Source: Pseudomonadota bacterium (GTDB lineage: Bacteria > Pseudomonadota > Gammaproteobacteria > Burkholderiales > Thiobacillaceae). From it: DNA of 53,172 nt. The stretch spans positions 1 to 53,172 of the forward strand of contig JAUYET010000011.1 of NCBI GenBank assembly GCA_030691265.1. The letters run 5' to 3'. Every line of letters starts with the position of its first letter. Position 1 is the stretch's first letter. A model generated the notes under the pieces. That model saw only the letters and a list, made by a program, of their open reading frames with translations, was not told the DNA's origin and did no database searches. The position numbers were made by a program, and so were the translations under genes. This document shows positions 1-8,718 of the stretch, one piece after another.

Positions 1-71
1 TAGGTTGGGCAAAGCGAAGCGTGCCCAACGAACCGGCGCGCTGTTGGGCACGCTTCGCTTTGCCCAACCTA
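1..71. repeat. Palindromic repeat, family A, copy 1
   Basis: Two arms reading TAGGTTGGGCAAAGCG and its complement CGCTTTGCCCAACCTA enclose a short centre, so the whole unit can fold into a long hairpin. Near-identical units occur at 17695-17769, 43425-43497 and 53052-53127. This is a REP-like dispersed element; it lies beyond the 3' end of the lipoprotein gene on the minus strand. Confidence 0.9.
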
Positions 72-172
72 CAGCGCCATGCCGCGAAATCACGAGCCAC
101 TACATCTAGTGGGTGGGTGTGACAACCCGATAAGCATGGTCTATTCATCGCGCTGTTAGATACCCGGCAAGG

Positions 173-2086
173 TCAATACAACACGTTCTCAACCAGCGAT
201 TTCGGCGCGCGTCGAATGACGTCGCCGGCTTTCTGATCGACGCGAATTTCAACAATGCCATCGTCACCGCTGTTGCCGGGGACGCCATAAGCGCCATTCG
301 CGCCGCTGCTGCCCTCGCTGCCGGTAGCCGCGATCTGGATCGGTTGTTGCTGCTGCTGAGATGGACTTCCGCCCTGGGTCTCTGAAGCGGGATCCAGCTT
401 GGGAGTAAGGATGGCGCCTGCGCTACCGCCCTTGCCGCCGATGCCGCCATCGCCGCCGCGCCCGCCTTCGCCGCCTCTGGAGAGCGGGATGAAGGCAGTT
501 TCCATATCCGGCGTCGAAACGATCACGACAACCTTGCCGCCATTGCCGCCGTTGGCGCCATTACCGCCATTGCCGCCATTGCCGCCACGACCGCCGCTAC
601 CGCCACCGTATTTGCCCTCGCCGCCATTGCCGCCGCTACCGCCATTGCCGGCGTTGCCGCCGTCGCCGCCGGCACCGGCCATCGAGGTGATTTGCAGCGG
701 GTGCTCGTTCAGTTGACGGAGAAAATACTTGGGCGATTGTCCCGGCCCGGTGACTTCGATAAGTCCGAGACGGTGTTGGCCATCGAGCGTGCGGACTTCC
801 TGCGAGAGCACCTGAATAGCCGGACCGTGCTGTCCGTTGCGGCCCGGGCCACCATGTGTGCCATCGGTGCCGGAGGCCCCCGCTCCACCCAATCCGACCT
901 GACTCGCGGGTCCATTCGGCCCGGCGCTGCCGTTCTGTCCGACGCGTCCGTCTACGCCCTTGTTACCGTTCAGCTCAATGGCTTGCGCTTCCATGAGCGG
1001 CAATCCATGCAGAAAATCAGGCTGGATGACATGGCTGGTGACCATATCGTCACGGCCTTCGTAAGTGGCGAAAACCTTGTATGACTTGCCCACCATCGCC
1101 TGGTAGTTTTCGTTCAATTTCAGTTGCTTGCCAGCTTCGTCAAAGATCAGGTTCTCGCCGATGATGCGCATCCTGCCGGCCAGCAACGTGGGTTGATTGC
1201 CCTGTCGCGGATAGGAATACACGCGGCCTTCGCGGTCCTTGACCTGGAATTGCAACGGCACCATCGAGCCGGGGACTGCCGAGGTGATTTTGACCGTCGG
1301 CTCACCGAAATAAATGTCTTGCACGTCTTTGGCATCCGGCCCTTCCACCAGCTGGAAGTCAGGCTGGAAACGTGCGGTATAGGTCTGGATCGGGTTGCCG
1401 CGATATTTGACGGTGACGCCATAACCCACGCCCTCGACCGTCTTTCTGTCGTTGATGCCGCTGAGGGTGAATTTCTGGCGAGAGAAATCCATGTTCACGG
1501 TTTCTATGTCCAGTCGTTCGATGGGCAATACGTTCTTGGCATCGCCCAGGCCGAAATAGCGGCCTTCGTTATCCTTGACCTCGACTTTCAAAGACAGGAT
1601 CTGACCTGGCGCCATGCGGTCGCCATCCTTGAAGCCCTCGACCGCCACCAGCATGCTGGCGACATCGCTGGCAGCCGGCCCGAGGATCAGCGCCCAATCG
1701 GGTTGTACGGTCAGTACGCCTTTGATCTCAGGGGCGTGTTTGTAGGTGACGTTGATCTTGTAGCGACTATCCGGCGCCTGGCCGACGTCTTGCCGAAAGG
1801 TGATCTTGCCGCTGGCGCGATCGAACGTGGCATTCGAAGCGGTAATGTCGAGGTCATCCCACGACAGGCTGTTGTCGCTGGTGCTGAATACCTTGCCATC
1901 CTTGTCCTGGATGCGCACCTCGAAGGGAGCCTGCTTGCCGGGCACGATGCGCTGCTTGGCATCGAGTCCGCCGGCGATGGGCTGGATAGAAGCGACATTG
2001 ATGACGCCTGGTGCTGTACAACCGGCCAGAAGCCCGGCGCCCAATAGCGCGGCATATAAAGGCAATGCGGTGAAGCGTCCGTTCAT
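173..2086 (-). CDS. Surface lipoprotein with three internal repeats and a glycine-rich collagen-like tail
   Basis: The 637-residue product starts with a signal peptide ending in a lipobox (LLAGC), so it should be lipid-anchored at Cys23 or nearby. An AGGAGG ribosome site sits just before the ATG. Residues about 35-365 hold three related segments of roughly 100 residues, each with a D.(D/E)G(R/K)V(F/Y)-like strand and each closing on QPDW, QPDF and QPDF; these look like beta-sandwich repeats. The last third is Gly/Asn/Ser-rich (runs such as GGNGGSGGNGG), with two blocks around residues 380-420 and 470-550, resembling collagen-like or PE_PGRS-like low-complexity tails. It is the last gene of a four-gene minus-strand run of exported proteins. 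I do not recognise a characterised homologue; a surface structural or adhesive role is inference. Confidence 0.85.
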   Translation of the reverse strand: MNGRFTALPLYAALLGAGLLAGCTAPGVINVASIQPIAGGLDAKQRIVPGKQAPFEVRIQDKDGKVFSTSDNSLSWDDLDITASNATFDRASGKITFRQDVGQAPDSRYKINVTYKHAPEIKGVLTVQPDWALILGPAASDVASMLVAVEGFKDGDRMAPGQILSLKVEVKDNEGRYFGLGDAKNVLPIERLDIETVNMDFSRQKFTLSGINDRKTVEGVGYGVTVKYRGNPIQTYTARFQPDFQLVEGPDAKDVQDIYFGEPTVKITSAVPGSMVPLQFQVKDREGRVYSYPRQGNQPTLLAGRMRIIGENLIFDEAGKQLKLNENYQAMVGKSYKVFATYEGRDDMVTSHVIQPDFLHGLPLMEAQAIELNGNKGVDGRVGQNGSAGPNGPASQVGLGGAGASGTDGTHGGPGRNGQHGPAIQVLSQEVRTLDGQHRLGLIEVTGPGQSPKYFLRQLNEHPLQITSMAGAGGDGGNAGNGGSGGNGGEGKYGGGSGGRGGNGGNGGNGANGGNGGKVVVIVSTPDMETAFIPLSRGGEGGRGGDGGIGGKGGSAGAILTPKLDPASETQGGSPSQQQQQPIQIAATGSEGSSGANGAYGVPGNSGDDGIVEIRVDQKAGDVIRRAPKSLVENVLY

Positions 2087-2143
2087 GTGACCTCCTGAAG
2101 TTCCCGGTGTGTTGTTAGATGGTCGTTTGCTGAAACATCCAAG

Positions 2144-3160
2144 TTATCGAATCTGCCACGATTCTTTTTCAAATTTGCCATTCGGATAACGTCGCCGATA
2201 TTCCCGCGCGCACTGCATATCGCGTGTTTTCAGGCAGCGATTCCACAGCGCGATTTCCTCGCTGTCTTGTTTGCTTAATCCGTCTTCGCGCGACAGTCGG
2301 TTTTCCGTGCTGGTCAGGCGTTCTTTGGCCAGGCGAGCGAGGTGGCTTTTCGGATAGGTTTGCAGAAATCCTTGCCAAACACGGGCATCTTTGCTGGTTT
2401 TCTGGCAGCGCGCCCAGGCAGTCGCTTCATCGTCCGTGATCGCCCGCAGATTGGCGAACGGGGTGTAGACCTGGCCGACGTCCCGTTTGATAACAGACCA
2501 CTGCGCGTCGTGAATCTTGAGTACGCGCAGTATTTCCCCCGCAGAGATTTCGCTGATGCTGATGGCCTGGGCTGACGGGCGCAGATGCAACGCGGCGTCG
2601 CGATAAACCAGATAGGGGCCGGCTACGCGGGGATAAGTCGTTTCCAGTTCGGTTTGCAGTGCGCGGGCTTTCTCGCTGTGTACGCTGAACGGAAAAGCAG
2701 CGAGAAAGTGATCGACAGCGCGTAAATCCGGTGCGTCTTCGAGTTCGCCCCAGAGTTTTTCTTCTTCTGTCACGGCAACGCCAGGCATTTCGCCGGGCTT
2801 GGATTGGGTGACCTCCGCGCGTATCCGGTATTTGTAGCAACCGTCCTTGTCCCATTTGCTTTCCAGCACATCGAGGATGCGGACTTTGCCGCTGGCGATG
2901 ATCTTGATGACATCTTCTTCGAGGGTGCCGATCGAGACCCGGCTTTGCGCCCGCACCTGGGTCGCAGCCTGCTCGGCGGCGCGCCGTTTGGCTTCGTCAC
3001 GGGCGACCTCTTCGGTCTGCTTGCGCGACTTGTCGTCGCCCATGCAAGCGCTGCCTTCGGCCTCGGTGAGAAACGGTCTTTCCTTGAGATCAGCGGCGCA
3101 ATGGCCGGCGCCAGTCCATGCAAACAGGCAGAGCAGGCTGGCGGGGATTAGATAACGCAT
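2144..3160 (-). CDS. Exported protein with LPP20-like N-terminal part and SH3-like domain
   Basis: The 338-residue product has a clear signal peptide (hydrophobic stretch, cleavage near GHCA), a GGAGA ribosome site and an ATG start. Residues about 25-125 are an Ala/Glu/Arg-rich helix followed by a strand pair, resembling the LPP20-type domains of exported proteins. Residues about 185-245 (beginning YLVYRDAALHLRP) look like a bacterial SH3 fold. The C-terminal 100 residues are charged and helical, with tandem WxxCLKT/WARCQKT-like motifs that suggest degenerate tetratricopeptide-type repeats. It lies 57 bp before the lipoprotein and 85 bp after the FecR gene, all on one strand, so it is probably cotranscribed. 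The cell envelope is the likely site; function unknown. Confidence 0.8.
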   Translation of the reverse strand: MRYLIPASLLCLFAWTGAGHCAADLKERPFLTEAEGSACMGDDKSRKQTEEVARDEAKRRAAEQAATQVRAQSRVSIGTLEEDVIKIIASGKVRILDVLESKWDKDGCYKYRIRAEVTQSKPGEMPGVAVTEEEKLWGELEDAPDLRAVDHFLAAFPFSVHSEKARALQTELETTYPRVAGPYLVYRDAALHLRPSAQAISISEISAGEILRVLKIHDAQWSVIKRDVGQVYTPFANLRAITDDEATAWARCQKTSKDARVWQGFLQTYPKSHLARLAKERLTSTENRLSREDGLSKQDSEEIALWNRCLKTRDMQCAREYRRRYPNGKFEKESWQIR

Positions 3161-3245
3161 AGTTTCTCCAGGGAAATTCGGCTACACAACACGCGTTGGG
3201 GAATGGGATGTGAGCGGGCAAATGGGGGTTTCATCGTGCATCTGC

Positions 3246-4361
3246 TTAAGGGGCGGGTTTATCCAGTGATCGCAACAAGGTTTCCACGCGTTCTCTGTAA
3301 CGCCCTTCCGGGTAGTCGCGCAAATACTGTTGCAGCCGAGCGCGCGCCTCTGTGGCGCGTTTGAGTTGGTACTGTCCCATACCGGTCATGTACAGGGCGG
3401 TTTCACGTTGCGGGCCGGCGAACGGGGTATCCAGCAATGCGGCATATTCCTTCAGGGCGGAATCCGCGCGAGACGGGTCGCGACTGAAAACGGCGCCCCG
3501 TTCGAGATGGGCATCGGCCTGAATTTCGATTGCGTCAGTCAGATCCAATGCCACTTGCAGCACATGCAGCGCCTCGTCGTGGCGGCCGGCATCGGCCAGG
3601 TAGCGGCTATAGGTGATATTCCAGCGTGCGACGATTTCGGGCAGTTTTCCGGCCTCGACCCAGGACGCCGGGGCCTGCTCGGTGACCGCGTTGAGCAGCG
3701 CCTGCGCCTCCGCCAGGCGGGAATTGGGTTCGACCCGGATAGGTTGCGTCGGCAACACGCCACGCGTGGTTTGCACCACGGTGGCGGCAGTCAGTGCGCG
3801 CGTGGCGGTGTTGAGTCCCTGCACCTCGACCGTGCCGTTGTTGCCGAAGAAAACGTTGGCCTGACCGCGATTGATCATCGAAAAATCGGTGCCGCGCACA
3901 CCGGCGACGGCGGTCAATGTATTGAAACGGTAATTGGCTGAAGACGAGGGCGAGGGCGAAGACGAAATGATGGCGCGCAACATGCCGGTAAGCAGCGCGA
4001 AGGTGCCGCTGCGGCGTTTGGAATCGTGTGAGCGCACCATGAATTCGGAATCCGCCGTCAACACCACCCGGCTGCCATCCGGCACCAGCAAAACTGTCCA
4101 GCCATCCCGACCGGTGTAGACGCGATCGCCGCTGCGCAAAGCCTGGCCTCTGGCGGCCGGGGTCGGTTTGGCGCGGCCGGCGGCCAGGATATGCACGTCG
4201 CCTTTGGTCATACCTAGAACGATATCGTCGGCAAACAAAGCAGGTGAGAACAGGAGCGACAGCCCGACCAACATCTGGCCCGCCACACGGCAAATCGCGC
4301 GGCCGATCGTGCGACCAATCGCGCGGCCAATAGCCGGCTTGATAATCTGGCAAAAAATCAT
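3246..4361 (-). CDS. FecR-domain exported protein with C-terminal TPR-like repeats
   Basis: The 371-residue product overlaps the preceding gene by four bases (ATGA), which supports this start. The first 28 residues are a basic repeat (IGRAIGRTIGRAICR) ahead of a hydrophobic signal segment ending near ALFA; a start at Met29 is also possible. Residues about 50-185 form a FecR-type domain: the G.(V/A)..G..L..GDRV.TG..G...L..PDGS pattern and the conserved TAVAGVRGTDF motif are visible. The last 130 residues are helical pairs (RYLADAGRHDEAL, GQYQLKRATEARARL) typical of TPRs. FecR proteins usually relay signals to ECF sigma factors, but no sigma factor is nearby and this protein has no cytoplasmic anti-sigma part, so it belongs to the exported stand-alone FecR class. 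Confidence 0.85.
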   Translation of the reverse strand: MIFCQIIKPAIGRAIGRTIGRAICRVAGQMLVGLSLLFSPALFADDIVLGMTKGDVHILAAGRAKPTPAARGQALRSGDRVYTGRDGWTVLLVPDGSRVVLTADSEFMVRSHDSKRRSGTFALLTGMLRAIISSSPSPSSSANYRFNTLTAVAGVRGTDFSMINRGQANVFFGNNGTVEVQGLNTATRALTAATVVQTTRGVLPTQPIRVEPNSRLAEAQALLNAVTEQAPASWVEAGKLPEIVARWNITYSRYLADAGRHDEALHVLQVALDLTDAIEIQADAHLERGAVFSRDPSRADSALKEYAALLDTPFAGPQRETALYMTGMGQYQLKRATEARARLQQYLRDYPEGRYRERVETLLRSLDKPAP

Positions 4362-6754
4362 GGTTGAGTTCCTGTTTTTCCACTCGGCTTGGCGCCGCCG
4401 AGGCGTTCCAGCATAAAGGCAGCCTGGCGATCCCCGGGCGACAGACGCAGCACTTCTCCGATCTGTTCCCGCGCGAGTTTTTCTTCACCGCGCTGAAGGT
4501 ACAGCATACCCAACGCACGGTGCAGCGATGGATCGCTCGGGAAAGCGGTGACACCGTCGCGCAGACGCTCGATGGCGCGTTCGTCTTCCTGCATTTCCTG
4601 ATGGCAAATCGCCGCAAAATAGTACGCATCGGCGCTGGGCTGCGCGGCGATCGAGGCTTCGAACTGGGTCAGCGCACGGCCATAATTTTTCGCTCGAAAC
4701 AAGCGGCCGCCCTCGACCATGGCCTCGGCGGATTTTTGCTGGCAGGCCTCGGCGGCCAGGCCGGCACAGGGGCTGACCCGCAACGTCACCACCTTGCCGT
4801 CCGGCGCCGGACGATTCAGCGCTTCGCTGACCAGGCCGCCCTCGATGCGCAGCGCCGCGGGATCGAGGCTGCCCCAGTAGTTGGCTTCCAGCAGCGTGCC
4901 CGCATTGGCGCGCAGGTTGAGCGTGTTCTGGAATATGGCGTTATCGCGCAGAACGCCCGAGAAGCTGCTCATATCGACCCCGACTTCATTGCTGGCGATA
5001 CGGTTCAGGGTGAGTTCGGCGCTGCTTCGATCGAGGCGCGCGCCGATGCGATTTTCACTGATGCGCAGATCGCGCACGCTGGCGCTGCCGGCTCCGGCGC
5101 CGGTAATCAACAGGCCGGTATCGCATTTCTGAATCTGGCCGCCTTCCAGAATGCCCTGGGCGCGTTGCAGATGAATGCCCGTCGTGGCGCCCGACAGGTT
5201 GAAGCCGCGCAGGCCGATATTGCCGCCTTCCACCCGGATTCCGCCCCAGGCGCCGCCGCCTTGCGCCGTGAACTCGATGGGCTCGTCACGGCTGTCCGAA
5301 TTAAGCCCGCCCTGAATGATCAAAGTGGCGGCCGGCGCGAAACTGATGCGCGTGCCGGGCGCGATCTGAAGCGTGACGCCGGGAGGAACCCGCAGCTCGC
5401 CGGTCACCAGCACATTCCCCGCGAGTTCGCGATCCGCCTCGATGCGGCCGCTCAGGGGGGGCGCGTTTTCCGCCAGGATGCGGCCGCGCGCAATCGAACC
5501 CGGTTCGGATGCATTGCCGGCCTGATCTAGCGCGACGATGCGGTAGTAGCGATATTGATCGTCACTGACGTCCTGATCGACAAAACTGGGCGTCTCCACC
5601 ACGCCGATGGGCTTGAAGCCGGACAGGGGTTGCGAGGAGCGCAGAACCTGATAGCCCGCCAGATCAGACGCGTGCGTCATCTCGTCCCAGCGCAACAAGA
5701 CTTTTCCCGGTTGCGAACGTGCGCTGAGTCGAGCGGGCGGCGGCGGCGGCAGGCTGTCGATATTGACCAGGCTGGTGTCATACCAGCTCGAAACGAGGCC
5801 GTTACGGGCGCGCAAGGTCGCGACCAGCGGCGACTGGCGGACAGCGTCGCCATCCTGAATGCGGTATTCGCCGACATAGAGACCCGGCGTTTTCTCGATC
5901 ATCGGCAATGCGCGACGGTAATTGCCGATATCGAACACGGCGGAGCCATTGCCGTCCGCCTGGATGGCGACAGTAATCACCTTGCCCAGGCCAAAAGGAG
6001 ATTCGGATGCGTTCGACAGCATGCCCTGAATAGCCGGACCGCTGCTGCCGGTGCTGCCGCCGAGCGGGTCGGGAATCGACTTGGCGAAGGTGTAGCCGAG
6101 TTCGCTGACCAGGCGCACGCGCTGGATATCGCGCAGATTGAGGGCGGCGGACATCGCCGACAAGGCAAGGCCAATCGGCGACAGACTGAAACCGCCCTCG
6201 CGGAAGGTCACGTTTTCCTTGCGCGTCAGGACGACTTCGCCGGTGTTGGCGTTGATCAGGCTGATTTCCGCGCTGACCGCCAATTCGGAATAAAGGCCGG
6301 CGAATATCTTGCGGAAATCGAGAACGCGGCCGGTAATGACGCCGTCGCAGCCGAGTGACTGGCACAGCGATTGGTAACCGGTTTTGTCTTTGGCGTCAGA
6401 GCTGAGCTTGGTGTCGCGGTCGAGCGCAAGCAATTTGGCATCGATGGCGGCAAGCTCGATGTCGCCATAGGGCTTGGAACCGAACTGGTTATAAAAAGCC
6501 CGCCTGACTTCTTCGGCAATGCCGGGCTCGGCGGTGGCGTTGTCGAACGGGAGAATGGCCACGGTACGCGGCAGTGCGGCGGCGGAAACCGGGGCCTGAT
6601 TCGTTGCCGGCGATACGGTGGACGCCGTTGCTGGGTTCGGTGCGACGGGGGACATGAAGTCGAACCCGCCTTCACTGGAGGCGAAGGCGGGGGCCGCCTG
6701 TACGCCGAGCAGCAAGCCCGCCATGCCAGCCAGCATGAATTTATGCAGCGGCAT
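4358..6754 (-). CDS. Exported CsgG-like / FN3 / beta-helix / TPR protein
   Basis: I start at the ATG at 6754 because the signal peptide (MPLHKFMLAGMAGLLLGV, cleavage near AFA) begins there; an in-frame ATG 96 bases upstream would add a non-signal leader. The product is about 798 residues. After a linker, residues about 60-240 (starting RTVAILPFDNATAEPG) resemble CsgG/GNA1162-type periplasmic domains. A segment around 330-425 (PARLSARSQPGKVLLRWD, ending YRYYRIVALDQAGN) is a fibronectin type III domain. Residues about 435-640 have short periodic beta strands with SENRIG and SSAELTLNRI turns typical of a right-handed parallel beta-helix. The C-terminus carries TPRs. It is the first gene of the minus-strand exported cluster. 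Role unknown; surface or secretion-associated assembly is inference. Confidence 0.85.
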   Translation of the reverse strand: MPLHKFMLAGMAGLLLGVQAAPAFASSEGGFDFMSPVAPNPATASTVSPATNQAPVSAAALPRTVAILPFDNATAEPGIAEEVRRAFYNQFGSKPYGDIELAAIDAKLLALDRDTKLSSDAKDKTGYQSLCQSLGCDGVITGRVLDFRKIFAGLYSELAVSAEISLINANTGEVVLTRKENVTFREGGFSLSPIGLALSAMSAALNLRDIQRVRLVSELGYTFAKSIPDPLGGSTGSSGPAIQGMLSNASESPFGLGKVITVAIQADGNGSAVFDIGNYRRALPMIEKTPGLYVGEYRIQDGDAVRQSPLVATLRARNGLVSSWYDTSLVNIDSLPPPPPARLSARSQPGKVLLRWDEMTHASDLAGYQVLRSSQPLSGFKPIGVVETPSFVDQDVSDDQYRYYRIVALDQAGNASEPGSIARGRILAENAPPLSGRIEADRELAGNVLVTGELRVPPGVTLQIAPGTRISFAPAATLIIQGGLNSDSRDEPIEFTAQGGGAWGGIRVEGGNIGLRGFNLSGATTGIHLQRAQGILEGGQIQKCDTGLLITGAGAGSASVRDLRISENRIGARLDRSSAELTLNRIASNEVGVDMSSFSGVLRDNAIFQNTLNLRANAGTLLEANYWGSLDPAALRIEGGLVSEALNRPAPDGKVVTLRVSPCAGLAAEACQQKSAEAMVEGGRLFRAKNYGRALTQFEASIAAQPSADAYYFAAICHQEMQEDERAIERLRDGVTAFPSDPSLHRALGMLYLQRGEEKLAREQIGEVLRLSPGDRQAAFMLERLGGAKPSGKTGTQP

Positions 6755-6976
6755 CCGGAAACATTTCGCCCCGGCCGTCCAATGCCTGCCAGCGGAGCTT
6801 GAAGCAGAAGTTCGAGAATTCATGAACGCAATCCAACAGGGTTTGGACAACCTTTTCAGGGGGATCAGGTTCGCTGCTCAAAACAAAATTTCACTCGTAG
6901 ATTCTCCCGCGCGTGATATTTGTTTAACCTTGGGCCAGTTTACCAATATCAACCGTCGCGTTGGGGGCCCTGAACC

Positions 6977-7936
6977 ATGAATACCGTCAAGACATCAGTC
7001 GCATCAGTCGTAATTGGCGCACTTATCTCGCTATTCGCCGTCAACCCGCCCGCCATGGCGGACCGGATCGTGGCCGGAGATTTCGATCAGGGCCGCGCCT
7101 GGCTGGACAAACGCAAGCTGGACCTGACCGATTCTCCCCAGGAAGCGCTGACCGACGGTTACATCCTGGTCGTCGGCCAGGGTTTGCCGATGGCCGGCGG
7201 CTCGCCAGCGCGTCAGAAACTGACCGCGATTCGCGCAGCGGAAGTCATCGCCTATCGTCGTCTGGCTGAAATCATCAATGGCGTCTACGTCTCCGGCCAA
7301 ACCACCGTGCGCGATTGCTCGCTGGAGAGCGAAGTCGTCAAAACCGCAGTCAGCGGGCTGATCAAGGGCGCGCGCAAAGTGCATGAAGAATGGAATCCGG
7401 TGGATGGCACCGCCGTGGTTTTCATGCAGGTCGGTGTGCGCGGGCCGGACAGCGTCGCCGAAGCCTTGTATAGCTCATACATCAATGCCGCTCCCGGCCA
7501 GGCCTTGCTCAAAGTGGCTGCTTACACGCTGCCCGCCCAGATGCCCACCCAGATGCCGGCCCCCGCACTTGCAGCCAAGCCGGTCGCCGCCGCCGAAGCG
7601 CACGACGGCCTGATCATCGATGCGCGTGAACTCGGCTTCCAGCCCGCGCTGATCAATCGCATCTTTTCCAGCAAGGGCGAGGCGCTCTACGACCCTTCCA
7701 AGGTCAGCCAGAAAATCCTGGTGGAACAAGGCGCCGGCGAATACACCAACACCATCGAAAAAGCGCGTGCGGCGCTGGAAGCACGCGGCGCCAAGGCGCC
7801 CATGGTGATCAAGGCGACGGGTCTGAAGACCATGGCCGACCTGAATGTCAGCGACGAAGATGTGATGCGTATCTTCATCGCCGACCAGAAGAGCAATTTC
7901 CTCGCCTCAGCCAAGGTCGCTTTCGTTCTGAAGTAG
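6977..7936 (+). CDS. Exported LPP20-like protein
   Basis: The 319-residue product has a signal peptide ending near AMA. Residues about 60-165 (containing KLTAIRAAEVIAYRRLAE and ending in VVFMQVGVRG) match the pattern of the LPP20 family, named for a Helicobacter lipoprotein and found in many exported proteins of unknown function. A Pro/Ala-rich linker (AQMPTQMPAPALAAKP) leads to a second domain around 200-319 with a GLIIDARELGFQPAL motif. The gene is divergent from the four-gene minus-strand cluster across a 222-bp spacer that should hold both promoters, so I regard it as a functional neighbour. No catalytic motif is visible. Confidence 0.8.
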   Translation: MNTVKTSVASVVIGALISLFAVNPPAMADRIVAGDFDQGRAWLDKRKLDLTDSPQEALTDGYILVVGQGLPMAGGSPARQKLTAIRAAEVIAYRRLAEIINGVYVSGQTTVRDCSLESEVVKTAVSGLIKGARKVHEEWNPVDGTAVVFMQVGVRGPDSVAEALYSSYINAAPGQALLKVAAYTLPAQMPTQMPAPALAAKPVAAAEAHDGLIIDARELGFQPALINRIFSSKGEALYDPSKVSQKILVEQGAGEYTNTIEKARAALEARGAKAPMVIKATGLKTMADLNVSDEDVMRIFIADQKSNFLASAKVAFVLK

Positions 7937-7993
7937 GTTTGCTCCGGAGACTGCGGGTCTGTCGGAGAGCCCCACACAACCGGTTGATTTCTT

Positions 7994-8019
7994 GACCGCC
8001 GAGGTTTTGTCCGGCGGTC
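7994..8019 (+). terminator. Hairpin after the LPP20-like gene
   Basis: The arms GACCGCCG and CGGCGGTC are perfect complements around a 10-base loop. Only a weak T-run follows (ATTTG), so factor-independent termination is possible but not certain. It separates the exported-protein gene from ccmA. Confidence 0.5.
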
Positions 8020-8059
8020 ATTTGCGGGTATCCTCGCCCGCCCCCCGATACCCGCCGCC

Positions 8060-8710
8060 ATGCCCGACGCACTTCTCTCCGTTCATGACCTTGCCTGCGC
8101 CCGCGGCGAACGGCTGCTGTTCAAAGGCATGAATTTCGGTCTGGGCAAGGGGGAGTTGCTGCTGGTGCAAGGCGGCAATGGCCAGGGCAAAACGAGTTTG
8201 CTGCGCTTGCTGACCGGACTTGCCCGGCCGGAGGAAGGCGAAGTTCGCTGGCGAGGCGAGTCGATTCGTCGTGTCGGCGAGGCCTACCACGGAGAAATGT
8301 GTTATCTGGGCCACGCCAATGGCGTCAAGGACGATCTCAACCCGGTGGAAAATCTGCGTTTTGCCGATGGCATGCATGGCCGCGCTTTCGATCAGACACG
8401 TGCGGTTGCCACGCTGGAGCGATTGGGTCTGAGTCGCTGCCTTGATCTGCCGTGCCGAGTGTTGTCTTTCGGCCAGCGTCGCCGCGTTGCACTTGCCGCT
8501 TTGCTGTTGGCTGGCGCCACTTTGTGGATATTGGACGAACCCCTGACCGGCCTCGATGTACATGCGGTCGTGCTGATGGAAGGCTTGATCCGAAACCACC
8601 TGACAGCAGGCGGCATGGTCGTCGCCACGACGCATCAGGCCTTGAATCTGGACGGCGTCGCCGTGCAACGTTTGCTGGTCGGCAACGTGGCGATTCCCGC
8701 GTTGATGTAG
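8060..8710 (+). CDS. ccmA: CcmA, haem exporter ATP-binding subunit
   Basis: The 216-residue product is the ATPase of the CcmABCD complex, which frees haem-loaded CcmE from CcmC during System I cytochrome c maturation. Visible motifs are the Walker A (GGNGQGKTS), the ABC signature (LSFGQRRRVALA, a normal CcmA variant), Walker B with catalytic Glu (LWILDEPLTGLD) and the H-loop (VVATTHQAL). The length is usual for the family. It is the first gene of a full ccmABCDEFGHI run and is followed by ccmB after 8 bp. Confidence 0.97.
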   Translation: MPDALLSVHDLACARGERLLFKGMNFGLGKGELLLVQGGNGQGKTSLLRLLTGLARPEEGEVRWRGESIRRVGEAYHGEMCYLGHANGVKDDLNPVENLRFADGMHGRAFDQTRAVATLERLGLSRCLDLPCRVLSFGQRRRVALAALLLAGATLWILDEPLTGLDVHAVVLMEGLIRNHLTAGGMVVATTHQALNLDGVAVQRLLVGNVAIPALM

Positions 8711-8718
8711 TCCGGAAA

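Noticed and set aside
399-716. Proline-rich reading frame on the plus strand
   Set aside because: It is the complement of the Gly-rich codons of the lipoprotein gene; the repetitive composition keeps all frames open, and there is no ribosome site or family match.
173-7936. Complete curli or other named secretion system
   Set aside because: Only one CsgG-like domain is seen; no curlin-type subunit, chaperone or gated pore with the family length is present.
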